A DNA stretch of 64,000 bases from Dittrichia graveolens. Its lineage: Eukaryota > Streptophyta > Magnoliopsida > Asterales > Asteraceae. The translations under genes and the position numbers were made by a program. Of the stretch, positions 44,342 through 56,530 are shown in pieces. The notes below the pieces were generated by a model. The model was not told the DNA's origin, did not search any database, and was given only the letters and a program-made list of their open reading frames with translations. Within the stretch, counting starts at the first letter, position 1. Each line of letters opens with the position of its first letter. The DNA is taken from the NCBI GenBank assembly GCA_038502395.1, contig JARJIL010000004.1, positions 38,272,647-38,336,646 on the forward strand. Reading direction: 5' to 3'.

Positions 44342-44826
44342 CAGTGGATGTTCAAGAACCATGACAGGTAACAAGGCTTTGCTCAGTAACTACAAGAAAG
44401 AGAAAGGTCCTAGGGTGACCTTTGGTGACAACAACCATGGGCAAACAAAAGGCTATGGTGAACTTCATAATGGGAATCTCACTGTCCAAAGTTTCATATG
44501 TCAAAGGGCTGAAATATAATCTCATAAGCATAAGTCAATTGTGTGATGGAGATAATGAAGTCCACTTCACAAAGATAGGAGGCTCCATCATAAATAAAGA
44601 AGGTAATACAGTGTTTAGTGCTAAGAGAACCAATGATGTGTATACACTTGACATGTCCTCTGGTGACCCTTCAAAGGAAACATGTTTATACTCCAAGAAT
44701 AATGAGGATACAAATTGGCTATGGCACAAGAGTCTTTCCCACCTTAATTTCAAAAATATCAACAAGTTGAGAAGGGAAAGCAGCATAAGACATCATTTCC
44801 ATCTAAGCAGGCCTTCTCAATTATAG
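44283..44826 (+). pseudogene. Element J: protease and pre-integrase
   Basis: The protease active site is SWFLDSGCSRTMTGNK, at residues 16-31 of the first frame. A frameshift near 44450 moves reading into a second frame with YVKGLKYNLISISQLCDG, the NEDTNWLWHKSLSHLNFKNI pre-integrase motif and then a deletion. Compared with A, the segment between NINKL and the GK-x-HK motif (including the CSAC zinc ligands) is missing, so integrase zinc binding would be lost. Confidence 0.87.
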
Positions 44827-46178
44827 AACCTTTCTACATGTTGCACATGGATCTCTTTGGTCCTGTTGCAACTGCTAGTATTGGTGGAAGTAAGTATGCT
44901 CTAGTATTGGTTGATTAATTCTCAAGATACACTTGGGTTTTCTTTCTTAAAGTAAAGAGTGAGGCTGCTGAAGAAATTATCTGCTTTATCAAAAAGATGG
45001 AAGTGTTGAATGGCAATTTGGTGAGGAGTCTTAGAAGTGATCATGGAACTGAATTCAGAAATCAAACTCTGGAATCTTTCTGTGATGAGAAAGGGATATC
45101 TCAAAACTTTTCTTCTCCAAGAACCCCACAACAAAATGGTGTAGCTGAAAGAAGAAATAGAACATTGATTGAAGCTGCTAGAATCATGTTGTGTGAAAAG
45201 GGGTTACCATTTAATTTCTGGGCTGAGGCTGTAAGTTGTGCATGTTTCACACAGAATAGGTCCCTTATTATCAAAAGGCACAACAAAACTCCATATGAAG
45301 TGCTCAAGGGAAGGAAGCCAAGCATCAACTTTCTGCATATCTTTGGTTGTCAATGTTTCATACTCAATCAAAAAGATCAATTGCAGAAGTTTGCTCCTAA
45401 AGCTGATGAAGGAGTGTTTGAAGGTTACTCAGTGATTTCTAAAGCATACAGAGTATACAACCTCAGAACCAAAGTCATAGAAGAATCCATCAATGTAAGT
45501 TTCAATGAAAATGACTTTGTTGCTTCTTGTTCTTCTAATCATGTTTCAGGTGAAGAATTTAATGATCTTATGCAAACTGGAGAAGTTCCATCAGAGCAAG
45601 TAGATCCCTCTCCACCAGCTGCTCATGATATAGATGAACCTGTTCCAATCCAAAATTTTAACCATGTACAACCATCCTCATCTAATCCTATACCTTTACT
45701 GAATCATGTGGAAAATGACTCAACATCATTGGATTCCAATTCCATATCACTCATTCCCACTTCAGTAGAGATACCCACAGATTGCAATAATGAAGTTATA
45801 CCAGCCACTCAAAATGAATTCATTTCTACTGCTGATAGTCACCATATAACTTCTTCTCCCCAAATCCAAGTGAATCCCAATTCCCAAGCAATCCAAAAAT
45901 CCTTCAAAGACCTCAAGCACCATCTTCATAATTTGGTGATAGGCAACATAGATGATCCAGTTAGAACAAGATCAAAAGCTTGCAACATTTGCTTGTATTC
46001 TGGATTAGTCTCAATGATTGAACCAAAGAAGGTTGATGAAGCTCTCAATGATCCCCACTGGGTGTCTGCCATGCAAGAGGATCTGGCAGAATTCAAAAGA
46101 AATAATATATGGACTTTGGTACCCAAACCAAAGATAAATCCATCATTGGAACAAAGTGGGTGTTCAGAAATAAGCTAG
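44811..46178 (+). pseudogene. Element J: integrase
   Basis: A copia integrase core with all three catalytic residues in view: HMDLFGPV (Asp near 44850), RSDHGTEFRNQ (Asp near 45038) and GVAERRNRTLIEAA (Glu near 45147). A stop at 44916-44918 interrupts the start. After the core come the FAEAV-like NFWAEAV, the KTPYEVLKGRKPSINFLHI and FGCQCFIL segments, then a long Ser/Pro/Asn-rich linker to the RT. The final codons before 46178 are out of frame relative to the RT: a one-base frameshift near 46130 separates them. Confidence 0.9.
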
Positions 46179-47551
46179 ATGAAAATGGGCAAATCATAAG
46201 AAACAAAGCAAGGCTAGTGGCACAGGGGTATTGTCAAGAAGAAGGTATTGATTCTGATGAAACCTTTGCCCCTGTTGCAAGATTGGAAGCTATCAGACTA
46301 TTCCTAGCCTATGCTGCCTTCAAAAACATCAAAGTGTTCCAAATGGATCTGAAGAGTGCATTTCTGAATGGATATCTGAAAGAAGAGTTGTATGTAAAAC
46401 AACCTCCTGGTTTTGAGGAGTCAAGCTTACCTAATCATGTTTACTTTCTAAACAAAGCCTTATATGGTCTTAAGCAAGCTCCAAGAGCCTGGTATGATAC
46501 CCTCTCTTCTTTTCTCATTAACAAAGGTTTTACAAGAGGATGCATTGATAGCACTTCATTTATTAGGAAGTACAAAGGTGATGTGTTACTTGTGCAGATA
46601 TATGTAGATGATATAATATTTGGGTCTACTAATTTGGAACTATGCAAAAAGTTTTCTAAACCCATGTCTGATAATTATCAGATGAGCATGATGGGTGAGT
46701 TAAACTATTTTCTTGGTTTGCAAATTAAACAAGAGGTTGATGGTATTTTCATTCATCAAACAAAGTATGTCAAAGATTTACTCAAGAAGTTTGATTTTGA
46801 AAACTGTTCTTCAATGAAAACACCTATGTCTACTTTTATCAAGTTAGGAAAGGACACTGATGGCAAATCAGTGAACATTACTACGTATAGAGGAATGCTT
46901 GGGTCATTTTTATACCTCACTGCAAGTAGACCAGATATAATGTTTTCAACATGTCTCTGTGCAAGATATCAAGCAGATCCTAAGGAATCACATCTTGTTG
47001 CTGTTAAGAGAATATTCAGATATCTCAAAGGAACTCCTAATCTTGGTCTTTGGTACCCCAAAGACTCAGATTTTGAGTTAGTTGGATATTCTAATTCTGA
47101 TTTTGCAAGATGTACATTAGACAGAAAGAGTACTTCAGATGGTTGTCAATTTCTAGGAGGAAGATTGATTAGTTGGTCTAGTAAGAAACAAAATTCAGAG
47201 TCAACATCCACTGCAGAGGTAGAATACATTGCTGCAGGAAGCTGCTGTGCTCAAATTTTGTGGTTACAAAATCAACTACTTGACTATGATATGAAGTTTG
47301 AAGACACCCCAATTTTATGTGACAATACAAATGCAATCTCCATCTCAAATAATCCAGTCATGCATTCAAAGACAAAGCATATTGAAATCAGACATCATTT
47401 TCTCAGAGATAATGTGCAAAAGAAGAAGGCAACTTTGCACTACATCAACACTGATTTACAACTTGCAGATTTATTCACAAAGCCATTAGATGAAGCAAGG
47501 TTCAACTTCCTAATATCCAAACTAGGTATGCTTAATTTTAGTTTAGAATAG
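46109..47551 (+). pseudogene. Element J: reverse transcriptase and RNase H
   Basis: A 480-codon open frame without internal stops. RT motifs: SIIGTKWVFRNKLDENG, ARLVAQGYCQEEGID, FAPVARLEAIRLFLAY, VFQMDLKSAFLNGYLKEELY, KALYGLKQAPRAWYD and the catalytic VQIYVDDIIFGS at about 46590-46625. After MMGELNYFLGLQIKQ comes the connection, and RNase H follows: ELVGYSNSDFARCTLDRKST (Asp to Asn at the usual YSDAD position), GRLISWSSKKQNS, STAEVEYIAA and CDNTNAISISNNPVMHSKTK. The wording is characteristic of SIRE-type elements. It is the best preserved piece of J, possibly only by chance. Confidence 0.92.
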
Positions 47552-48142
47552 TGGTAATTTAGTTTGTGTTAATTTATAAGTGTTGAAAATTATAAGATAC
47601 TTATCTAAGCATATCTAAGTCTTACTTAATTCGTGTAAACTGAGTAACTATGCTCAGCTGATACCTATCAGCTGATCAAATTTACTCAGCTGATCACTTT
47701 AAGATAAGAAAGACATGCTCAGCTAAGTACTTTCCTCAGCTGATACTCCAAATTTTCACTATCAGCTGATAGTTTTTCATCAGCTGATACCCCTCAGCTG
47801 ATGCATTTCTATGATCAGCTGATGGTTCTACACTTAGTAAATTTTCACTTTTTACACTTATTTAATGTTTTTTTAACCCTAGTTATTTACTCCGTTTGTC
47901 AGATTTCATTTAATAGCTAATTAATTTGTTTTCTGTTAGATCTTTTGTCAGTATCTAATGATTTCTGTTAACTAACCTTCATAAATATCCCAGTTTCTCT
48001 CTCATTCACCTTTACCTGTTCAAACTTTCTAAATTCCCTCTCTCTCTCTACAAAGAACTACCCTACCTTCTCTCTCGATACTCAATGTTCATCATCCCTA
48101 CCAAATGGCCACCTATATTAGAATGTTGCACCCAATCAACCA
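47552..48142 (+). promoter_or_regulatory. Linker after pol with inverted palindrome array
   Basis: Non-coding region between pol and the env-like frame. At 47650-47830 there are eight TCAGCTGA palindromes within 180 bases, mostly as CTCAGCTGAT, the reverse complement of the ATCAGCTGAG form that dominates U3. Downstream is a pyrimidine-rich leader (CTCTCTC, 48000-48080) and TTTTCTGTTAG and TTTTGTCAG near 47930-47955, which could be splice acceptors for a subgenomic env-like mRNA. The splicing role is inferred. Confidence 0.6.
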
Positions 48143-51100
48143 ATGAATATCACTCCAAAAAACATTCTACTCTTCACCACCATCCGTGCCTCGCGAGAAA
48201 ACCAAGGTTATGAACCAATGGTTCAGTTTCTTCAAGCTCATCCCTTGTTCGATAATCTCACTACTGATCCACACTACTTATACCCTACCATTATCGGTGA
48301 GTTATGGTACTCCGCAACCTATAACCTAAATACCAAGACCATCCACTGCACCCTAGCCCAAGGAAACTACCATCTGCAGATCCCCACCGAAACACTTCGC
48401 GAAGCCTCTGGTATTCCTCACTTCCCACCTTACACAACTTTTCCCTCCAGAGCAGAAGTTCAAACAGTTTTGCAAACCATCGACTACAATGAACCTGTAG
48501 TGCATGGTTAAGTAAAAGTCTCTGCTCTTGCTCATCCATGGAAGTATTTGGCCAATGTGGTCATACGTTGCTTCGGTCCAAAATCTGGTAGCCACCATCT
48601 CGTCAATCAAACAGAGCTTCTTGTGCTCTATGCCCTAGTCTTTGAGGTAAATATCGACTTTGCTCAAGTCATATTTTCTGACCTTATTGATAAAATCACT
48701 CAGAGCACCAACAAGAAATCATCAAGGTCTCAGGTGCCCTACATTCGATTATTAAGCCTGATAGCTATGAGGGAGATTGGAGAAGATGATTACGTGGGCT
48801 TAATTGAACATCTTGAGCATATTCCTGTCCCCGCCATGGGTGAAAAGATATTCTACTTTCTTAAGGCAAACAGAGGTCCTCCAATCACTACCCAAATGCA
48901 AGAATTAATAGATGCTGCAAACGACAATCCTAATGCTGGTGATGGTGATGAAAATGATGATGATAATGATGGTGATAATAATGGTGATGATGATGCTGAT
49001 TAAAGCCACACTGGCACAAATGATGAAGATGATGATGCTGGTGATGGTGATGCTGGTGAATTTACTCCTCTCAGTCCAATGCTGTTAAGTCCTCTTGGTG
49101 ATGATGGTGATGCCTAAGAACAAGAAATTTCTGAGCAACTTCTGGAGCTCATTGACAGAAGCAGGCACATCACGACCCAAGGTAAGGACAATTCTGATTC
49201 CACCTCGGAGGATATTCAAATGGTAGTCCTAACCTTTGATAGCCCATCATCTTCTCCAGTCCATACACCAATCCAACAGCAAGCTCTAGTGAACCTCCTG
49301 TGGTCACTACTTCTACTCCCATTCGTAGCCCCATATATACTAGGTCACCAGAAGTGACTCATTATGAGAACTTTGAGGGAGTGCAATCCACACCTCTGAC
49401 CTCAACTCCAATTACCCTTCCTCATGTTGAGGGGGAGCAATTGGATGTTGCAACCTTTCAGCCAGTGGATGCATCCTCACAACAGGATACATCTGTAAAA
49501 ATGGGATCTAAGCCGTTAGCTGAGACAACCTCCCAACAGGTTGATCTCATTGAAAGTCAGAACTCAACCCAAGGTCATACTGTGTCTCTCCCACTATTGA
49601 GTCAGCCTATAACATTCACATTCTCCCAACAGAATGTGGATCCAATAAGGGATTCCCTGTTATTGAGTGCATCCCACACTCAGTCCACTTATCTTGCACC
49701 CCTTATCGATTCTATTCTTACACAAGCACAGCCTGCCAATGCTAGTGGTACAAACCAACCACTTTCACAGGGCTCAACACTCCTTCCCAATGAATTTGAG
49801 CTTATACACCAAGGCTCAAATGAGGGGACACAAACCTTACCTAATTTCTTTGAACCTATCTCCACCTCTTCCACCTCTAAACCATCTACTTCTACCCAAA
49901 CACCAAACATTACCCTTATCCAAACCATAAACCAAAACCTTGATCACCTAACCCAAACCTTCTAAGCCTTCCAAACTCAAACCTTTACTCAACTGTCTAG
50001 ACTTGCAAAAGATATTGAACTCCTAAAGACCCCACCCCAATCCTCCCCTACACCCCTTGATCTTACCCTCCTCCTAACCAAACTAGACCATCTCTCTACC
50101 CTTCTCCCATCTCAATCACCCACTCCCATCCCTCCTCAATCCACTATCTCTTCCCTAAACCAAACCATCTCCAACCTACTATCCCAACTTCAAACCCTAC
50201 GCCCAATTAACCCAAACATTTCTGTCCCTATCCCAGACCAACTCTTACCCATGCCTTCCTATCTTAAAGGCATCCTTGATGATATTGAATCCTTAACAGA
50301 ACAATCCAGAATGAGTCATCTCTCATTATGGAAAGCCCTTAAAGACCTCAAGGATGACCTCTCCCTTTAGCTTTCTAAACTTACCTCTACCCCTTCCTCC
50401 ACCCATACACCTACCCCTGCCCCTACCCCATCCCCAAAGCCAACTGCAGGTGACTCCCCTCCTCCTTTTGATGATGCCAAAAAGGGGGAGAAATTCTCAA
50501 GTTCTTCAAGGGAGGATGATCCTGACTCAGAGGAGATTGATGCTGCATATTCTGAAACTGATACAAAAATCTTGCAGCAGGAAGCACCCAAAGCAATAGC
50601 TCCTCCTACTCTCAAAAGAAAAGCACCTTCTGAGGGGGAGCAAAGGTTTCCTAAACATTTGAAAAGAATGGCAAACAGGCCAAAGCCTAGAAGGAAAGTT
50701 GCTGAGGGTTGCTCTCCTCCAATTCCTATAGAGTCTGATTCTGATGATGAGGATGATATGCCACTATCTGACATTCTCAGAAGAAGAAGACAGAGCCCAA
50801 AACCATCTGCTCTATCAGTCCAATCAACTCCAACAGTCCAAAAGGCTTCAACCTCTGCTCCTAGGGACAAAGGCAAACAAAAAATGACATCTGAGCAAGT
50901 TGAAGCAGATGATCAAATGAAAAGGGAGCTTGCTCTTAAAGAACAAGAAGAAAGGGAAAATGCCCAAATGGCTCAAGCATTAGGTGTTTCAGTTAATGAA
51001 ATCTACCAAACCAAGGAGCTAGCATATCAGCAGAAACAAGAACAAGTTCAAAATCAAGCTGCTGTTCAACACAAATTGGCAAGGGAGAAATCTCAGTCTG

Positions 51101-51897
51101 AACTGCTCAAAGCTAGATCTCATGCTGATGCTATAAAAACCCTCTTCAACCTTGATCTATCTGCTCCCATCAACCTAAGTCAACAAAGGCTTCAAAGCCT
51201 TAGAGAAAGGATTAACATTCTTAGAAACAGAACATAACCAACTCCAATAACAAGAGCCACTGTCCACAAAGGTGATGGTGAACCCTACCTCAAAGCTATA
51301 AGGAAAAACAACTTCAACAACTGTGAAGTTGTATCCTATGGGAGGTGTCATATCTATGGGTTCACAGAGTTAGTTGAGATCCTGTACCTTCTCTTCAAAT
51401 CCAAGTCTAACCTCAAAGTTCAATTCATTCAGAAAATTCAGAATTGGATAGCTCTAGCCGTGTCACAAAGAGCCTTCACTCCAGATGACTATCACAGACA
51501 TGTGCACACAGTTAATAATCTTCACAAGAAAGGCTCCAAGCCCTTTAAACCATTTGAACTAAGAGAGGTACTACCCCAGCATGAATTCTTATCTGACTTT
51601 GAGGGTCTCAACACATTTCTTCCATTGAACATCACCCCTGAGCTGTACAAGTTTATAGTTATGCCTGTTGAAGGTATATTCTTTCTGGACAGAGCTGGCA
51701 CATGGAGGTTCTTTATACAGTTTGAAATCCTCAAAGCTAGCAAGAAGTTTCTATTTGGGCTAAGGATATCTACAAGAGGCAGAACTGGAAATGAAAATTT
51801 TGAAGCCCTTGTACAAGCCCAATGTGAAGTCTTAGCTGAAGCAGATCCCCATGCCAAAGATTTTGAAGTAAAAGAAGAACCATGGTGGGATGATTGA
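48143..51897 (+). pseudogene. Element J: env-like reading frame (about 1,250 codons, broken)
   Basis: A long extra frame between pol and the 3' LTR. The first part (48143 to about 49290) and the rest (about 49300-51897) are in different frames. Stops lie at 48509, 49001, 49116, 49963, 50368 and 51235. Order: a globular N-terminus with LLFTTIRASRENQGYEPM and ELLVLYALVFEVNIDFAQVI; an Asp/Asn tract (48940-49003); a long Ser/Thr/Pro/Gln-rich middle; a basic block (KRKAPSEGEQRFPKHLKR, RPKPRRK) next to an acidic ESDSDDEDD; a Gln/Glu/Lys-rich coiled coil (50905-51135); and a globular C-terminus (GRCHIYGFTELVEILYLLF to WWDD). I see no signal peptide or clear membrane segment. It is called env-like by position; its function is unknown. 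Confidence 0.75.
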
Positions 51898-52293
51898 AGA
51901 CTGATTCTAATTCTGATGATTTGTTGATATCTAGTTGATTGTATATTATAGACTAGTTAGTTAGTAGTTAATCTATGTAAACACTTCTGTACATTTCTTT
52001 ATTCTGTTATTTCAAGTGATGTTTATGTATATTAGAAAATCAAATACATATAAAAATGGAAAAATGAAAAGATACCACAAAAACAGAACAAAATGGTACA
52101 ACACAGAAAAAGATCCCACAAAAACAGAACAAAACGGAACACTAGAAAAGAAACCAAAAACAGAACAAGGTTCAAAATAAAAAGAGCTACCAAAAACAGA
52201 TAGCTAGGTGGCCAAATGTACTTAAAAGTTCAAATATTTTGTATTCGAAGTCAAACTGATTCTTCAAAAAGAAAAAGGTTTTGTCATCATCAA
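51898..52293 (+). other. 3' untranslated region of J
   Basis: Between the env-like stop and the polypurine tract. It is A-rich (repeats of ACAGAACAAA and ACCAAAAACAGA near 52075-52200). No frame is open. Confidence 0.6.
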
Positions 52294-52305
52294 ATAGGGG
52301 GAGAT
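52294..52305 (+). other. Polypurine tract of J
   Basis: ATAGGGGGAGAT directly before TGTTGGGG of the 3' LTR. It is the plus-strand primer. Confidence 0.9.
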
Positions 52306-53859
52306 TGTTGGGGAGATAATCACTTCACCCTAATAATCAACTCTGCCGATCCTAAAACATAGAATTTGATGATAACCAAACCCTACATTCAGTATGACTT
52401 AGAAAGAATTCAAACATGTGTTGTTTGAATCAGTTTATGTAAAAATATGCTAAGTATGGAACCATCAGCCGAGCATAAGATCCTACTCAATGTATCAGCC
52501 AAGGGATATCAGCCAAGGAAGATCAGATGAAGAAAACAACTAAAGAAGACCATCAGCTAAGGAAAACAAACCATCAGCTGAGTGAAAAAGTTGATCAGCT
52601 AAGAAAAATACTCCATTAGCTGAGTGAACAAATTGATCAACTGAGTGAACAAATTGATCAGCTGAATGAACACATTGATCAGCTGAGTGCCTACTCCATC
52701 AGCTGAGTGAACAAATGGATCAGCTGAGGCCCAGAGCATCAGCTAAGTAAGTCTTCCTTTACACAAGTCATCTCCCCTCATAAACTGATGTATTTGAATG
52801 ATCAACTGAGCACTCTTGATTAACTGATCATACAAATACATGAGCTTATGCTCTCCTAAGCTTACTATTGATCAGCTGAGCAATATGTATCAACTGAGTC
52901 CTAGCAAAAAAGTGATTAACTGATATATTTTGTCAACTGAGTAGTGAATATCAGAGTTCCTAGTACAATCTGTTAGCTGAGTCGTGCAAAATGTCAAATC
53001 CACTCTATCTTTTCAGATTGTAAGTCATATGTAAAAGGCAGAACATGTATTGTTCTATTATGTCTTAGATCTTTGTTTGTAAAAGCAAAAATGCAATTTT
53101 TGGATCAAGTATGAGACAAAAAGGTTTGATCTTATCCTCTAGAAAAGGATAATGATACCTCAAACAGACGAAGATCTTGAAAATTTGTTCAAACAACTAA
53201 GTATGGCTGGCAATCCCATACTTGGTAAAGTCAAATCAAACAGAAGCATGGTGTTGATTAAAGTACAAGCATGGAAAGGGAAAGAAACTTCTACACGACA
53301 GTAGATGTGGGTTTTAATATTTTATATTGTGAATGGGTTGCACTTTTGCAGAAAAGTACAATTATTTTTATCAAAAATTTGATTAAAGTAACTTTACTTT
53401 TCACCCACTACTTTTACAGTTAAAATATTATATTTCCACATCCTCTTTGTGTCTTACCTTCATGCAATAGGATTCACCAAGATTTCTATATATACTCATG
53501 CATGGTGGACATGCAACCACAACAACACAGTGAAGTCTCTACTCCACAGAAAGAAAATCTCATTAGTTGTGAAATTCGTAGAGTTTAAGCATTGTGTAGA
53601 ATCAAACTTGTTCATGTGTTGAACACTCTATATACATTAGTTATTTTAGAGTTAGCTTGTCTACGTGTTAGACAAATAGATTGCCACCTTTTATTGTACT
53701 TAGAATTTCCGCTTCTAGTACATGTAATTCTTGATTCAATATCAATAAGAATTATATAAAAGTATATCAGTGTGTCTTTAAATTTTTAAAAGCTAAAGTT
53801 TGTATCTAACCCCCCCTTCTACAAACATTTGTTGTTGTGTACTCAATCTGGGACTAACA
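52306..53859 (+). repeat. 3' LTR of J (1554 bp)
   Basis: Starts and ends as the 5' LTR does. Compared with it, it lacks one palindrome unit at about 52462, has several 2-bp indels and about 40-45 substitutions in the last 850 bases. The palindrome array is at 52465-52745, and the TATA-like region near 53486. Confidence 0.92.
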
Positions 53860-53864
53860 ATTAT

Positions 53865-56530
53865 GATTCATGACACTTAGTTAACTAATGACAAATACTC
53901 TAATAGAAATGATGGGTCTTGCCGAACTTACATAATTCATATGTAGATCTAATTATAACAGTTATTCTTCTAGGCCAATAAAAAAGGTTTCCAATAAAGT
54001 GTTGACTATGAAGGTGAGAGAATAAACTTATCATCTACCAAGAACGTTATAAGCAATGGAATGAATATAAATTGAAATATAAAACAAATAATTAATGTTT
54101 CTTCTTGCCTTAACAATATATAAACTAGTGGGGTACCTACGCAATACGGCAGTGACAATCAAAGAAGGATGATAGTGAATACTTGTGGTGATGATGACAG
54201 AGGAGGCAATGATGTTTGCGAATAAAGCCGGAATGTTACACCTTTACTTAAAAGGAATATGAGACGATACAAACAAGAGTAATATTATTGTTAAACTTGA
54301 AGATCATTAGTACTATTTAAAACTTATACCGTTTTCATATTAGCCAAGAATAGAATATTAGGGTAGCCACTATAAAAAATTGAAATCTATGTTTTTTGAG
54401 AAAAATAAATTATAGTTCGTCATAATCAAGGCATTTATTTGTTAAAGGAGAGAAAAAGGGGAAAAGTTTAATGAATTAATGGATGAGATTAATGTAAATA
54501 AATTAATTGTGGAGATTTAGTTTTGATAAAAAAATTAGGAACTCTTAATTTTAAAACGAGGGAGAGAGTGTTGTATACTTAAAATAGTAGTATAAAACTG
54601 TTAATCAGTACTTCATCTCTCCGAATAAAAGTAGTTATCACATTTAATTATTACAATCCTTTAAACTTTATGTTTCAAAATTACTACACTGTAAAGTTCA
54701 TGTTTCGTTAATCTATAATCTTTTAGTTAAAAAGAGTACAAAGTTTGCTTTACTCTCGAAAGCTAAATGTGTACTTTTTTTAAAATACAATTTTGATTAT
54801 GTTTAGTGTATCAAAATTTTTAAATTTTTAACTTTTAAGGATAAAGAATTAATTGTGGTAGTCAAAATTGAGAATTTAAATCAAAATTTGTTTAATAGTT
54901 ACAATATAACCATTTCTAATTGTAGTAGTCAAAATTGAAAAAATAAGAGATTTTAATTGGTTAATTGAGTTGTTGTTTTAGAAATCATATTGAATAGCCT
55001 AAATCATCAATAGATCGAATTAATTCCGAAATATTACATGACAATAGATTAAAAATCCATTGAAAAGTTTACATGTAATTATATTAAATACTAAGTAGTT
55101 AAATACATTTAACTCTTCCACATCATGACATCAATAAGATTCTATGAACTTAGAGATACTAAACACCACAAAAGTAGTAGATCTAGAAAGCAACAATGAC
55201 TTTGCTAAGGTGACCGTACAATGGTGACATCGACGTGTAAATCGATCAACTATTAATCATGCATGATAAAGCAAGGATCTCACCATAGTATATTTCCAGT
55301 TAAGTTTTTTTGTGTTAAGTTCACCCTTATCCACCCTCTTTTCAAGCAAGTTAGCATGGTCGTCAATATCTAAAAGCATTACTTGTTTGCAGGCCGGCGT
55401 AAACTATTTTTGTCTCTCGACAGAATCTTAAACATGGTCACTAAAGGAATTTTTGTTTTCATCGTAAGTAAAACTCATTTAGAACATATGTACCCTTAAA
55501 TGAAGATTATGAAAGTTAATTAACTAAAACTTATAAGTCATAATCAATATTCAAGAATCAAATATCAAAACTCAGATTTCAGAACTAAGATATTATTCAA
55601 ATAATCAAATGCCCAATATTCAAGAATCAATCTTAATTAACTAAAACTTAATTCATAACCAAATATTCAAGAATCAAGAATCAAGAATTAAAACTCAGAA
55701 TCTCATATTTTAGAACTAAGATGTTATTCATATAATCAAATACCTAATATTCAATAATCAATCAATCAATGTTAGCTAATTTAAACAAGAACGCATAATC
55801 GGTATTCAAGAATCAATATTTAAAGATAAATGATTGAAACTTATACACCTGATTTTGTCCTTTTTTAATATCTGATCGTATTAAAATTGCGAATCAGCAA
55901 TCCAAGCTAGTGAGCAGCAAGAAAACTCACCAATAATCCAAAGAACTAAGAATATTAGCATTGAGAAATTAGAACTGAAAAACAACTAAATAAAAAAATG
56001 AACATTAGAACACCAATTGAAAAGTTAAAATTACTTGCAAATTTGGGAACTGCTTACAGCCCAACCCCAATTTGCTATTTCACTATTTCGGAATTCAGAT
56101 TTTCAGTTGGGATTTCGAGTGAGAACTACTAGTGCAATGCAATCTAGAACAGGGATTTGAACTTGGTTTCATATAATCAGATTTTAAGAATTTTAGTTCG
56201 ATTAGAAGACGAGAACTACGATTACTTTTAGATTTTCACAATTTTGAGTGAGAACTAGGGTTGAAGAAAGAAAGCCAATCGACAGAAGGAGAGACTGAAA
56301 TCGAATGACGAAGCATACCAAAGTTGAATGGTCTGATTGTTTGAAGAATGAAGAGGCATACCAAAATTGAGACATGGAACTTCAAGACTCGAGAGATGAA
56401 TGGATTGTGTGAGAGGCCGAGAGTCAAGATTGGTCCAATGTAGACTGGGTAAGGTGGACGGTTGTTTCATCTTCACCAATCACCATCGAAACCCACAAGC
56501 ATTTTGCCGTTTCATCTTCACAAAGACTGC
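53865..56530. other. Remainder of unit 2 spacer, including Helitron copy
   Basis: Continues copy 2 from just after the J target duplication. The Helitron copy occupies 54125-54592 (minus strand; CTAG at 54125), with CAATACGGCAGTG where copy 1 has CAATGCGGCGGTG. The rest is AT-rich, non-coding and nearly the same as 34260-36918, apart from a short insertion near 55245-55275. Confidence 0.7.
54125..54592 (-). mobile_element. Non-autonomous Helitron, copy in unit 2
   Basis: Homologous to 34523-34992. On the minus strand the 5' end is near 54592 (TATACTACTATTTTAAGTAT) and CTAG is at 54125. It duplicated with the unit. Confidence 0.63.

Larger units (their letters stand above)
40402..53859 (+). 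mobile_element. Sirevirus-like Ty1/copia element J, 13,458 bp, with env-like locus
   Basis: Complete in structure: LTRs of 1587 and 1554 bp with TGTTGGGG...GACTAACA ends, perfect tRNA-Met primer site, gag-pol, a long extra frame after pol, and a polypurine tract. The target duplication is ATTAT (40397-40401 and 53860-53864). Copy 1 of the host unit has a single ATTAT at the corresponding place (near 34258). Long LTRs, a Gag with two separated CCHC knuckles, copia-order pol (integrase before RT) and an extra 3' frame together point to the Sirevirus lineage. All frames are broken, and by eye the LTRs differ at about 5% of sites. Confidence 0.93.

Noticed and set aside
48143..51897. Host gene located between two LTRs of J (transduction)
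   Set aside because: Position between pol and the polypurine tract, lack of introns and similarity in layout to Sirevirus env-like loci favour an element-encoded frame; a captured host gene cannot be fully excluded.
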